A program made the translations under genes and the position numbers. A stretch of DNA of 64,000 nt from Gadus chalcogrammus. Taxonomy: Eukaryota; Chordata; Actinopteri; Gadiformes; Gadidae. The stretch spans positions 26,637,206-26,701,205 of the forward strand of contig NC_079419.1 in the NCBI RefSeq assembly GCF_026213295.1, read 5' to 3'. Shown piece after piece: positions 1-10,019 of this stretch; position 1 is the stretch's first letter; the number at the start of each line of letters is the position of its first letter. Under the pieces are notes generated by a model that saw nothing but the letters and a program-made list of their open reading frames with translations, was not told where the DNA came from and did no database searches.

Positions 1-937
1 TTGCCAGTGCCCTGATTGTGTGTCCGATAGGCTTTACCTGGCATTTATTCAGTTGAGTGCGCCAGATTGGTGCCAATTATTGTTGTGTTTGCATTGTAAT
101 GCACAACTTTGCCTCTCCTTGTTATAAATCAACGTGCATCCAAACAACTTTAGCCAATGCAGCCTCCTATGTCAGTGTTGCTTTACAATACTATAGCATA
201 TCGGATTACAAAATTGTTAAGTGTGTGCGTGTGTGTCATGTAGGTTAAAGACTGATTGTCTTGGCTTGCATCCATGAAATATTGTAATGTTTTAGGCTGT
301 TTTAGGCGTGTCAAGATGTTCTTACTGGAGTTGGTAGGCTCCCATCAAAACGTGGGATAACTGAAAGATTTAATTAGGGATTATCTTGGGGGGACTTCAC
401 AGGTGGGACTGGCAAATTAGCCCATAGCTAGCATTATGCCTTCTATTTCTAGATCTTCTGATTTAGTTTACCGGTACTTATCTGAATGACATAATCGCTG
501 ACAAAAAAAAAAAGGGGTGTTATTGCATGAACTGCTGTTCATTGACTAGCTCCAGCGCTCGTTGCTGCCTTGCTAAATGATAGCAACTCTCCTTTCATTC
601 TCCTCTGACCATGCGTTTAATTTACGTTTAATCCGTTCTCGGCATTTCCTCATTCGCCCTCTCACGTCTGACAGGTTCGAAATTATTCGGCTGTGGGCCA
701 TCATACATGTTATTTGTGGTTCTTGCCACCTCTGAGGCCCCGTTTACACGAAGGGAAAACTTGGATATTTCCATGCTGTTCAGCCAAAGTGGAGATTTCT
801 GATAACGCCGGTTATGTGTTGTCGTGTCAACTTGGAGAAACAGGGTTTTAGGTTCTCAAGCGTCACATTATGCGCCAGAAAATGCTTAACGTCATGTGAG
901 CGCCCGCTGTCTGTCCACACGAACGAACCTCGCGCCA
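1..937. other. Unassigned AT-rich sequence, no gene seen
   Basis: I see no coding region or complete mobile element here. The short open frames have no recognisable domain. At about 733 the sequence starts a phrase (CCCCGTTTACACGAAGG) that resembles the terminus of a fish TIR element, but I found no matching inverted end in the window, so no element is called. Confidence 0.4.
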
Positions 938-1130
938 TATAGGGTGATTATTTGTTTATCAACACGGCGGATTCGCACGCAGAATGATCGCAAAAAGAAA
1001 ATTTGTTTGACCGGCTGCCATGGTTATCTCTGTGTGGTTAATTTGCAGTTGCGGTGTTAATTAGCGATGTTGTCAACTTACTGTTACATTCAACTGTAAT
1101 CAGAATACGCGGTTATATGCTATCGACCAT
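938..1130 (+). repeat. Dispersed repeat, copy 1 (inverted partner at 3785-3975)
   Basis: About 190 bp match the reverse complement of 3785-3975 with scattered substitutions and small indels. The shared core includes TGCCATGGTTATCTCTGTG, GTTAATTTGCAGTTGCGG and CGCGGTTATATGCTAT. The two copies lie in opposite orientation about 2.8 kb apart. No coding content. The family is not identified. Confidence 0.75.
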
Positions 1131-1659
1131 GGTTTATCAATGGGGGGGTTCGCACAACCTAGGGGGGCGCTGGAAACGTGATATTTCTTTTTTTTGGGGA
1201 ACTTTAAAATTTCATAGTTTTCAATTTTTTTGGGGGAAAAAATAGGCTACCTGAGATAAATAGCCTATTTTCCTTTATTGGTTTCTAACGCCTCTACCAT
1301 ATCAGCTACTTTTTACTGTCAATGCGCAGTGTAACAGTGGTCATACAGCGCAGTTCGGTCCTGCACACGCCCGGACTCCCGATACATCAGTTGTCGTCGT
1401 GATCTCTATCGCTGATAAACATAACCCAAGTTCGCGGGTTAACAGTTCAATAACCAACACAACACAATCAAACGTGGGCGATAGCAAAAAAACAACAACT
1501 AATATAGATTCATAGCCCATTCTCCTCCTTCCTCTTGCTGTTGTTAGGTTCCAGCTGCTCTGAGCGTAGGCTCCACGAAAAGACCGTTGGATTTCAAATA
1601 CAAAATATACAGGTCTAATTAGGCCTGTATATTAGACCTTCTGCCTCTGTTTTCGCGGT

Positions 1660-1870
1660 GCCCGTGTTGCCTAGGCAGCTGTCACGGTGCCCGTGGTTCC
1701 CGGGCCATTCATTCATTGACGGGGCACGCGGAAGAGGCGGGAGTGCCGTGGCCGCACTCACGGTGCCCGCGATTCCCGGGCCGCGGTGCCCACGGTTCCC
1801 GGTCCATTCGTTCATGGGGCACGGCGGGAGACACGGGAGTGCCGTGGCCACGGGGTGCCGCGGTCAGGGC
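1660..1870. repeat. GC-rich degenerate tandem repeat
   Basis: The phrases GTGCCCG(T/C)G(G/A)TTCCCGGGCC and CCATTC(A/G)TTCATNGGGGCAC recur at least three times in imperfect tandem. Both strands stay open across the block because of composition, which explains the overlapping ORFs of 70-140 codons here. Confidence 0.55.
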
Positions 1871-1994
1871 ACGACGGGAGAGGTGGCAGCCGGGAGTCGC
1901 GGTAGTGCCCGCATCGCGGTCACGGTGAATGTATGTTCAATCCAACCATTTCTTCCTCAACTCTTCTTTCTGGGCCAACTTTCTGGGCCTCAAC

Positions 1995-2056
1995 TCTTCT
2001 CTCGCGCTCTCTCGCGCTCTCTCTCGCTCTCTCTCGCTCTCTCTCGCTCTCTCTCC
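1995..2056. repeat. CTCTCTCG microsatellite
   Basis: A run of CTCT(C)TCGC units, ending in CTCTCTCCCCCC. Pure simple-sequence DNA. Confidence 0.9.
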
Positions 2057-3630
2057 CCCCTACTTATTGTTTACTGTTAACATCTTAGATTACACAATTC
2101 AGGCTTTTGCAGCTAACTCAGGGGAGAGATTGTATGACACTACAACCTGAGATATGCACAATAAAAAATAATTAACTGCATTTTAGTTTTTTATTTTCCC
2201 TTCATTGTACCAAACCGTGATGTCTGAACCGGGGTTTGAACCGTGAACCTTGACTTCAGTCTACTGTTACACCCCTATTAGATCTTCAACCAGGGTGCAT
2301 CTTGGGACTATGTGAAAATTGTGGGTCTCTAAAAAAATCTGGACCCTAACCCAAAACCTCAGACCCCTCCCTTCCTGCTCTCGGGGTTCGAGCAGGCCAA
2401 CTCTCGGTGTGGGGGTCCCAGTTAGGCCCTAGAATAAGTTATTGAAGTTTCAGGGCGGTAGGACCTTCCTATCTCAATTTGATCCACTAGGTATTGCAGG
2501 CAACACTTCTGAGGGGCGTTGTCCAAAAAACAGTCCATTTGGGAAAACTTTTTTTCGGTGAGGGCTACAAAAAGCATGAAATGGCGGGAAAAGGGGCATG
2601 ACCTCCAACAGTAGAATAAATGTGCATAAAACAGGGATTAGTTTCTAGTCCCCATTTGTTGTGGGATGGAGGTATAAATGTGTGCCTTAAGGTGTATAGA
2701 CACAGCTGGCCTGTGGACAAGTTTTTGAATTCTGGGGTCAAAAGGAGCCGGCAACACGCCCTTATGAGACAACAAAAAGTGAATGTGCATTTCTCTCATA
2801 ACTTTGTCATTATTAAAGAGAGGCCTGATTCTCAAATATGCATGTTGGATGGCTAGGGTGTAGGTCTGGGAAGAACTTCAGGCCATGCTTGTGGACAGCA
2901 GGGGTACACTAGACATACATAGGAAGCTTGCAATGAACATTTTAATGAGAAATAGAAAGTCAATACACACTCAGGAGGAGGAATGACCTCTCACACTAAT
3001 TTAATTAATTATTTCAAATAACCCGGCCTCGTTAAATGTGTCTGTGCGCATCTTTGAGAGTGACGTTACTGAAAGAAGAAGAGTCATGTTGATTACAAAA
3101 CAAACTTATTAATTACAAGTCTAAACTGTGGAAAATAGAAAGATATGGGGGGCAGTCGATGGCAACCACCATAGCAACCATGACAGTGAAGTGGTCACGT
3201 TGATGCAGGCCCATTGAAAAGTATAGGGCATTTCACATGATTCGAGCTGTTATTTTAATGTGTTTTCCGCTGTGGACCAACGTAGTTATACTACATTCTG
3301 GTGTGAGACTGGGTTTAAGGGACGTGGTTAGTTTCAGTTTTTGAGGGGGTCTGCTGCAAAAATCGGATAAATCGGATTGTTGTTTTGACAAATCCATAAC
3401 TAGAGTAGGGATGTGAATAACTCAAAATTTTCATGGTCGAATAATCGGTGAGTGGTATGAACGAATAATCGATTATTCGATGTGTGCCGGCATACACAAA
3501 GCCATGGATCATTGGCAAGAAATAACTTAATATCTTAAACGCATAAAAACAACTACCTGCTAAGTAGTTCCAGTCAAATTGTCTGTTCAGCCCTCAAAAC
3601 CAATGCTGGTAAATTGTGAAAAATGCATTT

Positions 3631-3817
3631 AACTGTAATCCGAAAACGCGGTTATATGCTATGGTCCCTATAGTATCTGTGGTATAAAGGCTGAATCGTG
3701 ACGGTCTATACTTTCAACATAAAGAGTACGTATTTATAATTAGAAATTCGTCCCAGCCTTTATACCACAGATACTATAGGGTCTATAGCATATAACCGCA
3801 TTTTCTGATTACAGTTT
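3631..3817. repeat. Foldback (hairpin) repeat inside the hAT shell
   Basis: Arms of about 63 bp (3631-3693 and 3754-3817) are near-perfect reverse complements, sharing AACTGTAAT, CGCGGTTATATGCTAT and CTATAGTATCTGTGGTATA. They surround a loop of about 60 bp. The right arm runs into the dispersed repeat at 3785-3975. This looks like a foldback MITE or an inverted duplication of that repeat's end. Confidence 0.75.
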
Positions 3818-3975
3818 AATGTAACAGTAAGCTGACAACACCGCTAGTTAACACCGCAACTGCAAATTAACCACACAGAGATAACCATGGCAACCGGTCA
3901 AACAAATGTTCTTATGGCAATAATTCTGCGCGCACATCCGGCGTGTTGATAAACAAATAATCCTCCTATAAATGA
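3785..3975 (-). repeat. Dispersed repeat, copy 2 (inverted relative to 938-1130)
   Basis: Reverse-complement counterpart of 938-1130, lying just inside the hAT shell. See that entry for shared phrases. Confidence 0.75.
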
Positions 3976-4164
3976 ATGGTCTTCATTTATTTTCTATGGC
4001 AAGTGACCATGGTATAAGCAGGATAATGCCCTTGGACACCTGGGGGGTATACCACGAACCTCGCTGAACATACCCAGGCTTTCTTGGGAAAACCTGGCTC
4101 GACAGAGCCGCAACTCGCTATCGGAGTTAAATGGTACCACGACGCTCACTTTAGATTAAATTAG

Positions 4165-4413
4165 TTGAACCAGGTTTTCCGCTTAGGTTCAATGCGCGTT
4201 CACATAAAAGGGGCATTTCCCGCGTCATTTGACTCACCCTTATGCAAAATAAATCGCGCGAGAGCGGTGTATTTCATCCAAGGCAAGCAGTGTATTATTA
4301 TGAACTCCTACGAGGAATTCAAACTTCAAATCACAGCCAAGGGGAACACGGTTGCCCATAATATGGCTAGGGTGGCGTGCTGGCAAAAAATAGCCGACCG
4401 TGTTAATTCCTAA
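4165..4413 (+). pseudogene. Harbinger Myb/SANT-like DNA-binding protein, fragment
   Basis: The recognisable part is the last 45 or so codons, with the pattern MNSYEEFKLQITAKGNT, AHNMARVACWQKIADRVN. This has the helix spacing and the tryptophan of the Myb/SANT-like domain that PIF/Harbinger elements encode as the partner of their nuclease. In that superfamily the Myb-like protein helps bring the transposase to the element ends in the nucleus. The upstream 35 or so codons overlap the element's own terminal region and are probably not coding. The remaining C-terminal half of the usual protein is absent, so this is a non-functional remnant. Confidence 0.65.
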
Positions 4414-4959
4414 GTGAAAAGATTCTGCATATTGTTTAAAAAATATTATGTATCATCATCCCTTTTACCCCCATATATGTGGGGCCCCATGTTTGCTCCT
4501 ACGAACATGGGGCCAAGTCAAAAATAAATATAAAAATATTATTCAATGTGGTAAGTTGTAAGCATCCATTTGAATAATTTCAGGTGAATCTAGCCTATGA
4601 TTTAGTTTTCCGACTGGAGGTGATTTTTCTTAACAATTCTCACAGCTATAATATGAATTTGTAGAATAAAGCCTGTAGCCTAATTGTGTCACTGACATAG
4701 CGGTTATATAAGGGATAATGGACAACACGGCACTTGACTATAGGTTAATGTACGTTGAACGTGCGGAGCCACCTTCGAACTTGAAACACAGACGCACTGC
4801 GCAACACTAGCCGCGTTTACATGGCACATCTGATCCGCATAGATTTCTATGCGGAATAGATCTGTTCCTAAAATGTGATCCCCTATACATGGCAGTAACA
4901 AAAGTGTCGGTTATGTCTCTCGCGCACACCTGACACATCTCTGGACCCGCGGCGACATA

Positions 4960-5274
4960 ATGGACGTCTTATCACTATTTGGCAATGTGAATTTGATTTT
5001 AATGAAAGCACAGCAGGAGAGAGCTTTTCTCTGCCTGCTCCTTCAATTTAGAAGGAGGACAGCACAGCTACGTCCGATCTTTATATTTACCCCCACCTCC
5101 GCCGCAAACAAGAGGAATTTGAATGCGGGTCCGCAGCCAAGACTGGTGGGAGAGGGGGGTCTCTCAAAGTTAAGAAGTATTTTAACGTTCAGCCTGCAAG
5201 TATTAGTAGTAGCCTACTCAATTACAGTTGTCTCGGACGCGCGCGGACACTACGATACGCGAGCACGTCATTAA
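4960..5274 (+). other. Unrecognised ORF inside the 4811-7128 element
   Basis: A 104-codon open frame with no domain I recognise. It sits in the internal, non-terminal part of the TIR element and could be a transposase scrap or chance. It has no visible zinc-finger or DDE motif. Confidence 0.15.
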
Positions 5275-5604
5275 TAAACCTGTCCCGTCGCTTAGCAACT
5301 GGACACGCTTACCGGACTACTTACGAACAAAGACGTGAATCAGGCAATAAATCCACCTTGACAGCGGTCAAGTTCGGTGTGCATAAAAGTACCAACGGAG
5401 CTCAGTGGACCAATTGTGAACTACTGCAGCTGCTCTAAGTTAAACCCCAATCTCTTGTGTAATAAAGTGTATACATGTCGATTAAAACGGACTACACCAC
5501 CTCTTCTATTCGGCATAGAATTCTATGCCGAACAGATAATTTGATTCCGAATGAGGCGTATCTATGATCATTTTCTTTTCCGCATAGAAATCTATGCGGA
5601 TCAG

Positions 5605-6148
5605 GGGCCGTATTCACAAAGCATTTTATCTTACCGCTAGGAGTGCTCCTAACTCGCGCTAAAACATTTTACGTAGGAGTTTTTTCTTAAAAGTTATTCA
5701 CAAAGCCGCTGAGACCTACTCTTACTAAGGATAAATCACAAAGAGTGAACTAAGAGTGACGCGCCGTTGCTATGGATTACGTCAATTCTCGTGCACGAGT
5801 TTAGAAGCGGTCAGTTCTGTGATTGGTTGTTCAGACGAGCCCACTGAATCACCGAAAAACAAGGAAATATCCTCGGCTAGAAATGAATTCCTATTAAGTA
5901 GTTATAGTGCAGTTAGCAGAATACACGCATGATGACAATTTTGTGCAGACCACGATAATGACGTTGTAGCCTGCACGTTCAAGAGAGAGAGAAAGCAAAC
6001 AATACAAATCTAAAATAAAATAAATGTTACGAACTACCCAAGTGTTGACTGATTTGTGCCAAGGTGTTTACCTAAAATGTGTTTTCAAAGTGATCCCTAA
6101 ATGCCTGTCCACTCGGTTCCACACGGCCAAATTCCTTGTAATGTTGAT

Positions 6149-6179
<31 letters not shown>

Positions 6180-7105
6180 GTCTGGCTGTGGAATGTTCCT
6201 CCGCTTGCAGAGGTTGTGTAGAATGGCACATACAGTGATTACTGTGCTTGCCCTCTCTGGGGTGAGGCGTATTTCGCCGTGGAGGACATGAAACCGACGT
6301 TTCATCTGCCCAATTCCTCTCTCCACAACATTTTGTGTATGTTTGTGTGCTCGCAAAGAGCCAATACGATGTGTTTTACGCATAGGACTATACGTAATCT
6401 GCGTAATCACTTACATGTTACACTTTAACCGTGCTCCCGGTTGTGGATTGAGGTAGGGTGTCTAGAGCCACGTCTTGCATGGATAGTCACTGTCACCCAG
6501 CAAGTGACACCCAACTGGTACATCTCAAAAAGCTGCCTCAGACCGCTCACCATTAAAATGCGCGAATCATGGGTAGCTGAAGATCCAGGCCACTTTGCAA
6601 CAACATCCAGTAGGCTATGTTAAAATTTGCATCAAAAACAACCTGCGTGTTGATGGAATGCACTTTCTTCCTATTGACGAACACGTCCTCGTCTTTTGAA
6701 GGCGCAATTATTTTTATTTTTTATAAGTTATATATATATTTTTATAACTTATAATTTTTATAACATTTTATTTCGGGACTAATCGGATTATTCCTGTTAG
6801 TCGGGGATGTTATTGCATCGCGCATTAACTCCACAATAAATTGAATACCCTAACATTTCGTCTCGCAGGCATTTTAAGATTCTTTGTGAATAGGTCTTAC
6901 TGAGTTAGGAGTCCTCTTGAGGACTTTTAAGCTCTCCTAGACTTAGGTGCTACTTTTAGTCCTAAAATACTCTGTGAATTGCTCTTAGTGAAAAAAGTTA
7001 GGAGTCCTAAATTTAAGAGTGACTCGCCCATTATTTTTAGGAGTTACTCCTAAATTCGCCAGTTAGGACCTATTTTAGCCCTAAGATCCTTTGTGAATAC
7101 GGCCC
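5605..7105 (-). mobile_element. PIF/Harbinger element B, copy 1
   Basis: The ends GGGCCGTATTCACAAAG and CTTTGTGAATACGGCCC are exact inverted repeats, flanked by CAG on both sides (5602-5604 and 7106-7108). The unoccupied site is visible in a related sequence at about 25528, which reads ATGCGGATCAGATGTGTCC without the insert. The 1501-bp element keeps only the 3' end of a nuclease gene (6072-6410, minus). A near-identical copy in the opposite orientation is at 35872-37376. Confidence 0.93.
6072..6410 (-). pseudogene. HARBI1-like (DDE_Tnp_4) transposase, C-terminal fragment
   Basis: The 112-codon frame holds NVVERGIGQMKRRFHVLHG followed by TVITVCAILHNLCKRRN. The glutamate in VER..G..K.RF is the usual third catalytic acid of the HARBI1/DDE_Tnp_4 nuclease, and the VCAILHN helix is a family hallmark. 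The family is about 350 residues long, so the first two catalytic aspartates are missing and the product cannot be active. The C-terminal tail has a run of ten aspartates encoded by an ATC/GAT microsatellite at about 6152-6180. The apparent start near 6410 is only the edge of the surviving frame. Confidence 0.8.
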
Positions 7106-7132
7106 CAGATGTGTCCATGTAAACGCGGCTAG

Positions 7133-7349
7133 TAAGTGCACAGCTTCTTTGTTGAGCATTGACTACATACGGTCCAACAAGGAAGATCAAATAACGAATA
7201 CTCTCTGAGAATCTGTATCTCTCATAAAGAATATCGTCAGAAAATGCCAAGGGATCGATTCTGTCCCGAAGAACCCTCAGTCTCCGGAGAGACGCCTGTA
7301 CGATAAGTGCGCCGAGGTCCACGGGAACACCCACAAATGGTGACGCCAT
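7133..7349 (-). pseudogene. HARBI1-like transposase, N-terminal fragment (element A copy 1)
   Basis: Reading left from an ATG at 7349, the frame begins MASPFVGVPVDLGAL and continues through DDILYERYRFSESIRYLIF and NAQQRSCALT. The (L/I)..RYR(F/L)...I.YL..L pattern is the conserved N-terminal helix-turn region of HARBI1-type proteins. The frame breaks at about 7133, where the CTAG-flanked element is inserted. A homologous but further damaged copy is at 53717-53929. Confidence 0.75.
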
Positions 7350-7724
7350 TATCGGAGGAGGGGCTAGGAAGCTGCGCACGCCGATATAAGTAGCCGATCT
7401 CCGGGTAGACTAAGCTGAAAAGCTGCTCCCGACCAGGTTTGGTTGCGAGCGTAAGTCACCATGGTGATACAGCGACGCTTAAAGAGATCGACTTTTGTGG
7501 TACAGCTAACCCAGGCTTTCAGCTCAAAATACCTCGCTAACCCTCTAATCGAGCTTCGTAGTACAGGCCCCTGTCCAACATTAGTTCCGTCCGTTAATTC
7601 TTGTTTATTTGAACGGGGAAAAAAATTCACGGCCCAAATGTTAAAAATCGACTTTGACCCTCGGGAATGAATAATGGCTCGTTTCCACTGCAGGGCGCGG
7701 TACGGTTCGGTTCGCAAAGGTAAA

Positions 7725-8005
7725 TGTAAATGTAAATGGACTGCATTTATATAGCGCTTTTCTAACCATTGGCCACTCAAAGCGCTTTACAATATTGCCT
7801 CACATTCACCATTCACGCACACATTCACGCACCGACGGCGGAGTCAACCATGCAAGGCGACAGCCAGCTCGTCGGGAACTAACAGTCAGGGTTAGGTGCC
7901 TTGCTCAAGGACACCTCGACACTCAGCTAGGAGGAGCCAGGGATCGAACCAACAACCTTCAGGTTACCAGCTAACCCGCTCTACCTCCTGAGCTACTGCC
8001 GCCGA
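7725..8005 (-). mobile_element. tRNA-derived SINE with L2-type tail
   Basis: Read on the minus strand from about 8005, it starts GGCGGCAGTAGCTCAGGAGG. This has a pol III A-box-like TAGCTCAGGAGGTAGAG, then a B box GGTTCGATCCC about 35 bases later. A body follows (CGAGGTGTCCTTGAGCAAGG), then a 3' tail with TTGTAAAGCGCTTTGAGTGG and GCGCTATATAAATGCAGTCC resembling the 3' ends of fish L2/CR1 LINEs, which would supply the retrotransposition machinery. It ends in short ATTTAC repeats. Confidence 0.85.
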
Positions 8006-8226
8006 TTGTGTTTCCACCGCCAAAAGTGGGTGTGACCCGGACTGAGCCGTACTCGTTTTGCCCTCGTCTTCAGTCCTCCGCCGTTGGGGAACTGAGACGC
8101 CTGAAAGGGTGCCGGAAAAGTTGAGCTACACACCCCCTCTGTTGATTGGTTGAAAGAATCGTCACTTACGGGCGACGCAGGGATAAAAAACAAACAAACA
8201 GTAGCCTCGAGGTATTATTCTTTACA

Positions 8227-8343
8227 ATGAACATGTCGCGTCAAACGCTTTCTTGGGCAAACAAAGAGGTGGAGACGTTCCTCTGCATTCTTGGGGAGGA
8301 AGACGTGCAGAGCGAGCTTGATGGAGCAGTGAGGAACGGTTAA
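8227..8343 (+). pseudogene. Myb/SANT-like domain fragment
   Basis: A 39-codon frame from ATG 8227 with WANKEVETFLCILGEEDVQ and ELDGAVRNG. This matches the start of the trihelix/Myb-SANT-like domain found in transposon-associated and domesticated proteins (pattern W...EV..FL..I.E...Q.ELDGA.RN). The rest of the domain, including the second and third helices, is missing and a stop follows, so it is a remnant. Confidence 0.6.
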
Positions 8344-8601
8344 ATGTGTCGCTTTCAACTTTTCCATTGTTTTTATTGAGCAGGCTACACTATGTCGCGC
8401 AGCTATGATGTCACAATGTTTACGTAGCTGCCGCGGCAATCGACATCTGGCCTACCATAAAGGGTACTGTCGGCGGTGGAAACGCGACCTCGGAACTGAG
8501 CTGGGCTATACCGCCCCCTCCCTACCGGACTGAGGCGAACCGAACCGTACCGCACCCTGCAGTGGAAACGCGGCATAATCGAATATTCTGAGCCATCCCT
8601 A

Positions 8602-8956
8602 AACTAGAGCGTGCAGTGCTCAGCCCGCCCCCCGTTCTGAAGTTGAAAATGCATTGGTTTAATATTGAATTAATTAAATATTATTATATATTATATATAA
8701 ATATAGAATAATTTAGTTATAATATTATAAGTAGACCAGGGGTGTTTCCAGTTGTATTAACATCCGGGGATTAGTCCAATGGGAAAATTAAAATGTGTGC
8801 GTAGAGCGCGGCAAATCTTTTTGTATGCTTTATTGTGCATGCAAATGTTTTCATAATGCTTAACCTAAATAAACAAAATACGCCATTTATTATAGCTTTA
8901 AATAGCTACCTGACTGCTGTGCTGCTTATCCCCAAACATCTAAAGTTCCATTCAAG
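8602..8956 (+). repeat. AT-rich dispersed repeat, direct copy at about 19922-20098
   Basis: 8603-8740 shares CTAGAGCGTGCA, CAGCCCGCCCCCC, TTCTGAAGT, ATTGGTTTAATATTG and TTAGTTATAATATTATAAG with 19938-20098 in the same orientation. The hAT shell 3406-8601 sits exactly at the AACTAGAG junction. The remaining 200 bp are AT-rich with no gene. Confidence 0.65.
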
Positions 8957-9110
8957 TAAAGTGTTTCCCATACATAGACCAATGTGTGGCGCAGCGCCAC
9001 GGAATCAACACTGAGCTTCCTTTTTCTTTTCTTTTTTGCCATTCTTAAATATAAATATCGATCCGTTCATTAATCTCCTCATAGCACTCTTTCTCCCTGA
9101 CATTCTCGTT

Positions 9111-9119
9111 CACACAGGC
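9111..9119 (+). repeat. Left 9-bp direct repeat CACACAGGC bracketing the inner insertions
   Basis: CACACAGGC occurs here and again at 18765-18773. The sequence outside both copies belongs to the same hAT-like repeat. The sequence between starts AAGGGCGTCAGTTTG and ends GTAATCGACGCCTATG, which are loosely inverted. This is consistent with an 8-9 bp target duplication around a composite insertion of about 9.6 kb. Confidence 0.5.
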
Positions 9120-9619
9120 AAGGGCGTCAGTTTGTTTTTAGAAGTGGTGGGGACAATAACCATAAGCTTGAGTGTGGTTTGAAAAGTGCTGGGTACTAGG
9201 GATGGGCACGAGTAGTAAATTCCAAACTCGAGTGATCGAAGGAATTCCTCGAGGATCAATCGAGTACTCGTTTAATCTAATCTATTTTTAGAATGCAACG
9301 CATCTGCAGCAGGAATAGGCCTTATGATGAACGGCAATATTGCCAACCAAACATGTAATGCTTATTCTCCATCAAAACAGTCAGTTATCAGAGTATTCAT
9401 TATTTATTGTTGCAAACGTTCAAAACACATTATCCTTACAAAAATAAATATGCGTCTCACAATTTAAATCACGTTGAACCAAGGCCTGTTACGGTTAAAA
9501 AAAATAAAAAAACGAAACAAGTAGCCTAACCATTGAAAATAATTTAAAGCTGCAAATAAAACGGCAGCAAATGGACTATGGAAATACTCAGCGTTGTGAT
9601 CTTCTCTACACGGCCGTGA

Positions 9620-9838
9620 TTACAGCTGCGTCTTGCGGCGGTGAAAATAGCCGACACTTGGTTGCTGCGGGTCTGCTTTCCCGAACTCACCGTTGTGTTT
9701 CAGGAGCATATGTTGCCGCATAGTACTTGTAGTACTCTGGTAGCTCGATTTCGATTGGCATATTTTACATTTCACCTTATGATCTCCTATTTCTTTAAAG
9801 TATTTAAATTCTTCGCTGCGCTTTGCTTCAACCGCCAT
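9620..9838 (-). pseudogene. hAT transposase N-terminus, BED-type zinc finger
   Basis: The 72-codon frame has the BED finger layout: aromatic FKYFKEIGDHKVKCKICQSK with the C-x2-C pair, then TSTMRQHMLLKHNGEF with the H-x4-H pair. In hAT transposases this finger binds the element ends. The downstream RNase-H-like catalytic domain and the dimerisation region are absent. The start at 9838 is plausible because MAVEAKRSEE precedes the domain directly. Confidence 0.8.
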
Positions 9839-10019
9839 CTCTTAACTTTTTGAATTCTGGCGTGCCTGCACACGGCACGGCACGCCCCACACATACATTT
9901 GATACATTTAATTTGCTTTGTGCCTACGGCATGCGTTAGTGGCGCCGCAAAGTCAATTGATACATTTGCTTCAGAAAACTTTGTTTGTGTGTGTATATTG
10001 TGACGATGCATGAAGTCGC

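Larger units (their letters stand above)
1131..3397. other. Intergenic stretch with GC-rich and CT-rich low-complexity blocks
   Basis: No gene recognised. It holds a GC-rich degenerate repeat at about 1660-1870 (recurring GGTGCCCGTGGTTCCCGGGCC-like phrases mixed with CATTCATTCA) and a CT/CTCG microsatellite at about 1995-2056. The remaining 1.3 kb has no visible domain, TIR pair or long ORF. Open frames on both strands across 1615-2150 follow the biased composition and are not considered genes. Confidence 0.5.
4811..7128. mobile_element. TIR element with palindromic subterminal hairpins, nested in Harbinger A
   Basis: The termini are CCGCGTTTACATGGCACATC and its inverted copy ending ATGTGTCCATGTAAACGCGG. 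Both are flanked by CTAG (4807-4810 and 7129-7132). Just inside each end is a short hairpin built on CCGCATAGA(A/T)(A/T)TCTATGCGG, repeated again near 5510 and 5575. The site interrupts the Harbinger A nuclease frame at about its residue 70. The superfamily is uncertain because the TSD is self-complementary. A related fragment lies at about 25190-25550. Harbinger B is inserted near its right end. Confidence 0.7.
4043..7570 (+). mobile_element. PIF/Harbinger element A, copy 1 (interrupted)
   Basis: The left end GGGGGTATACCACGAACCTCG and the inverted right end GGGCCTGTACTACGAAGCTCG form terminal repeats. The flanks are CTG at 4040-4042 and CTG at 7571-7573, a 3-bp duplication expected for PIF/Harbinger. 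The element carries the two-gene logic of the superfamily: a Myb/SANT-like DNA-binding ORF reading right (4165-4413) and the start of a DDE nuclease gene reading left (7349 to about 7133). The nuclease gene is cut by the nested 4811-7128 element. A second copy lies at 52940-54150. Confidence 0.8.
7680..8570. mobile_element. TIR element with CGTTTCCACTGCAGGG ends
   Basis: The left end CGTTTCCACTGCAGGGCGCG and the right end (reverse complement CGTTTCCACTGCAGGGTGCG) are inverted repeats of more than 30 bp with two or three mismatches, continuing through GGTACGGTTCGGTTCGC. I could not fix a clean target duplication, so the superfamily is left open (hAT-like in appearance). It carries a SINE at 7725-8005 and a Myb/SANT-like ORF fragment at 8227-8343. 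Confidence 0.7.
3406..8601 (+). mobile_element. hAT-type element (outer shell of a four-level nest)
   Basis: The left end begins TAGGGATGTGAATAAC and the right end finishes GAGCCATCCCTA, matching short terminal inverted repeats of the TAGGGATG type. Both ends are flanked by the identical 8-bp duplication AACTAGAG (3398-3405 and 8602-8609), the hAT signature. An independent copy of the flanking repeat at about 19938 reads through CTAGAGCGTGCA without an insert, supporting this boundary. No hAT transposase is visible inside, so the shell is non-autonomous. It now contains Harbinger A, the terminal-palindrome element, Harbinger B and the 7680-8570 element. Confidence 0.85.

Noticed and set aside
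1615..2150. Overlapping ORFs of 70-140 codons on both strands
   Set aside because: GC-rich degenerate repeat and CTCTCTCG microsatellite keep all frames open; no domain.
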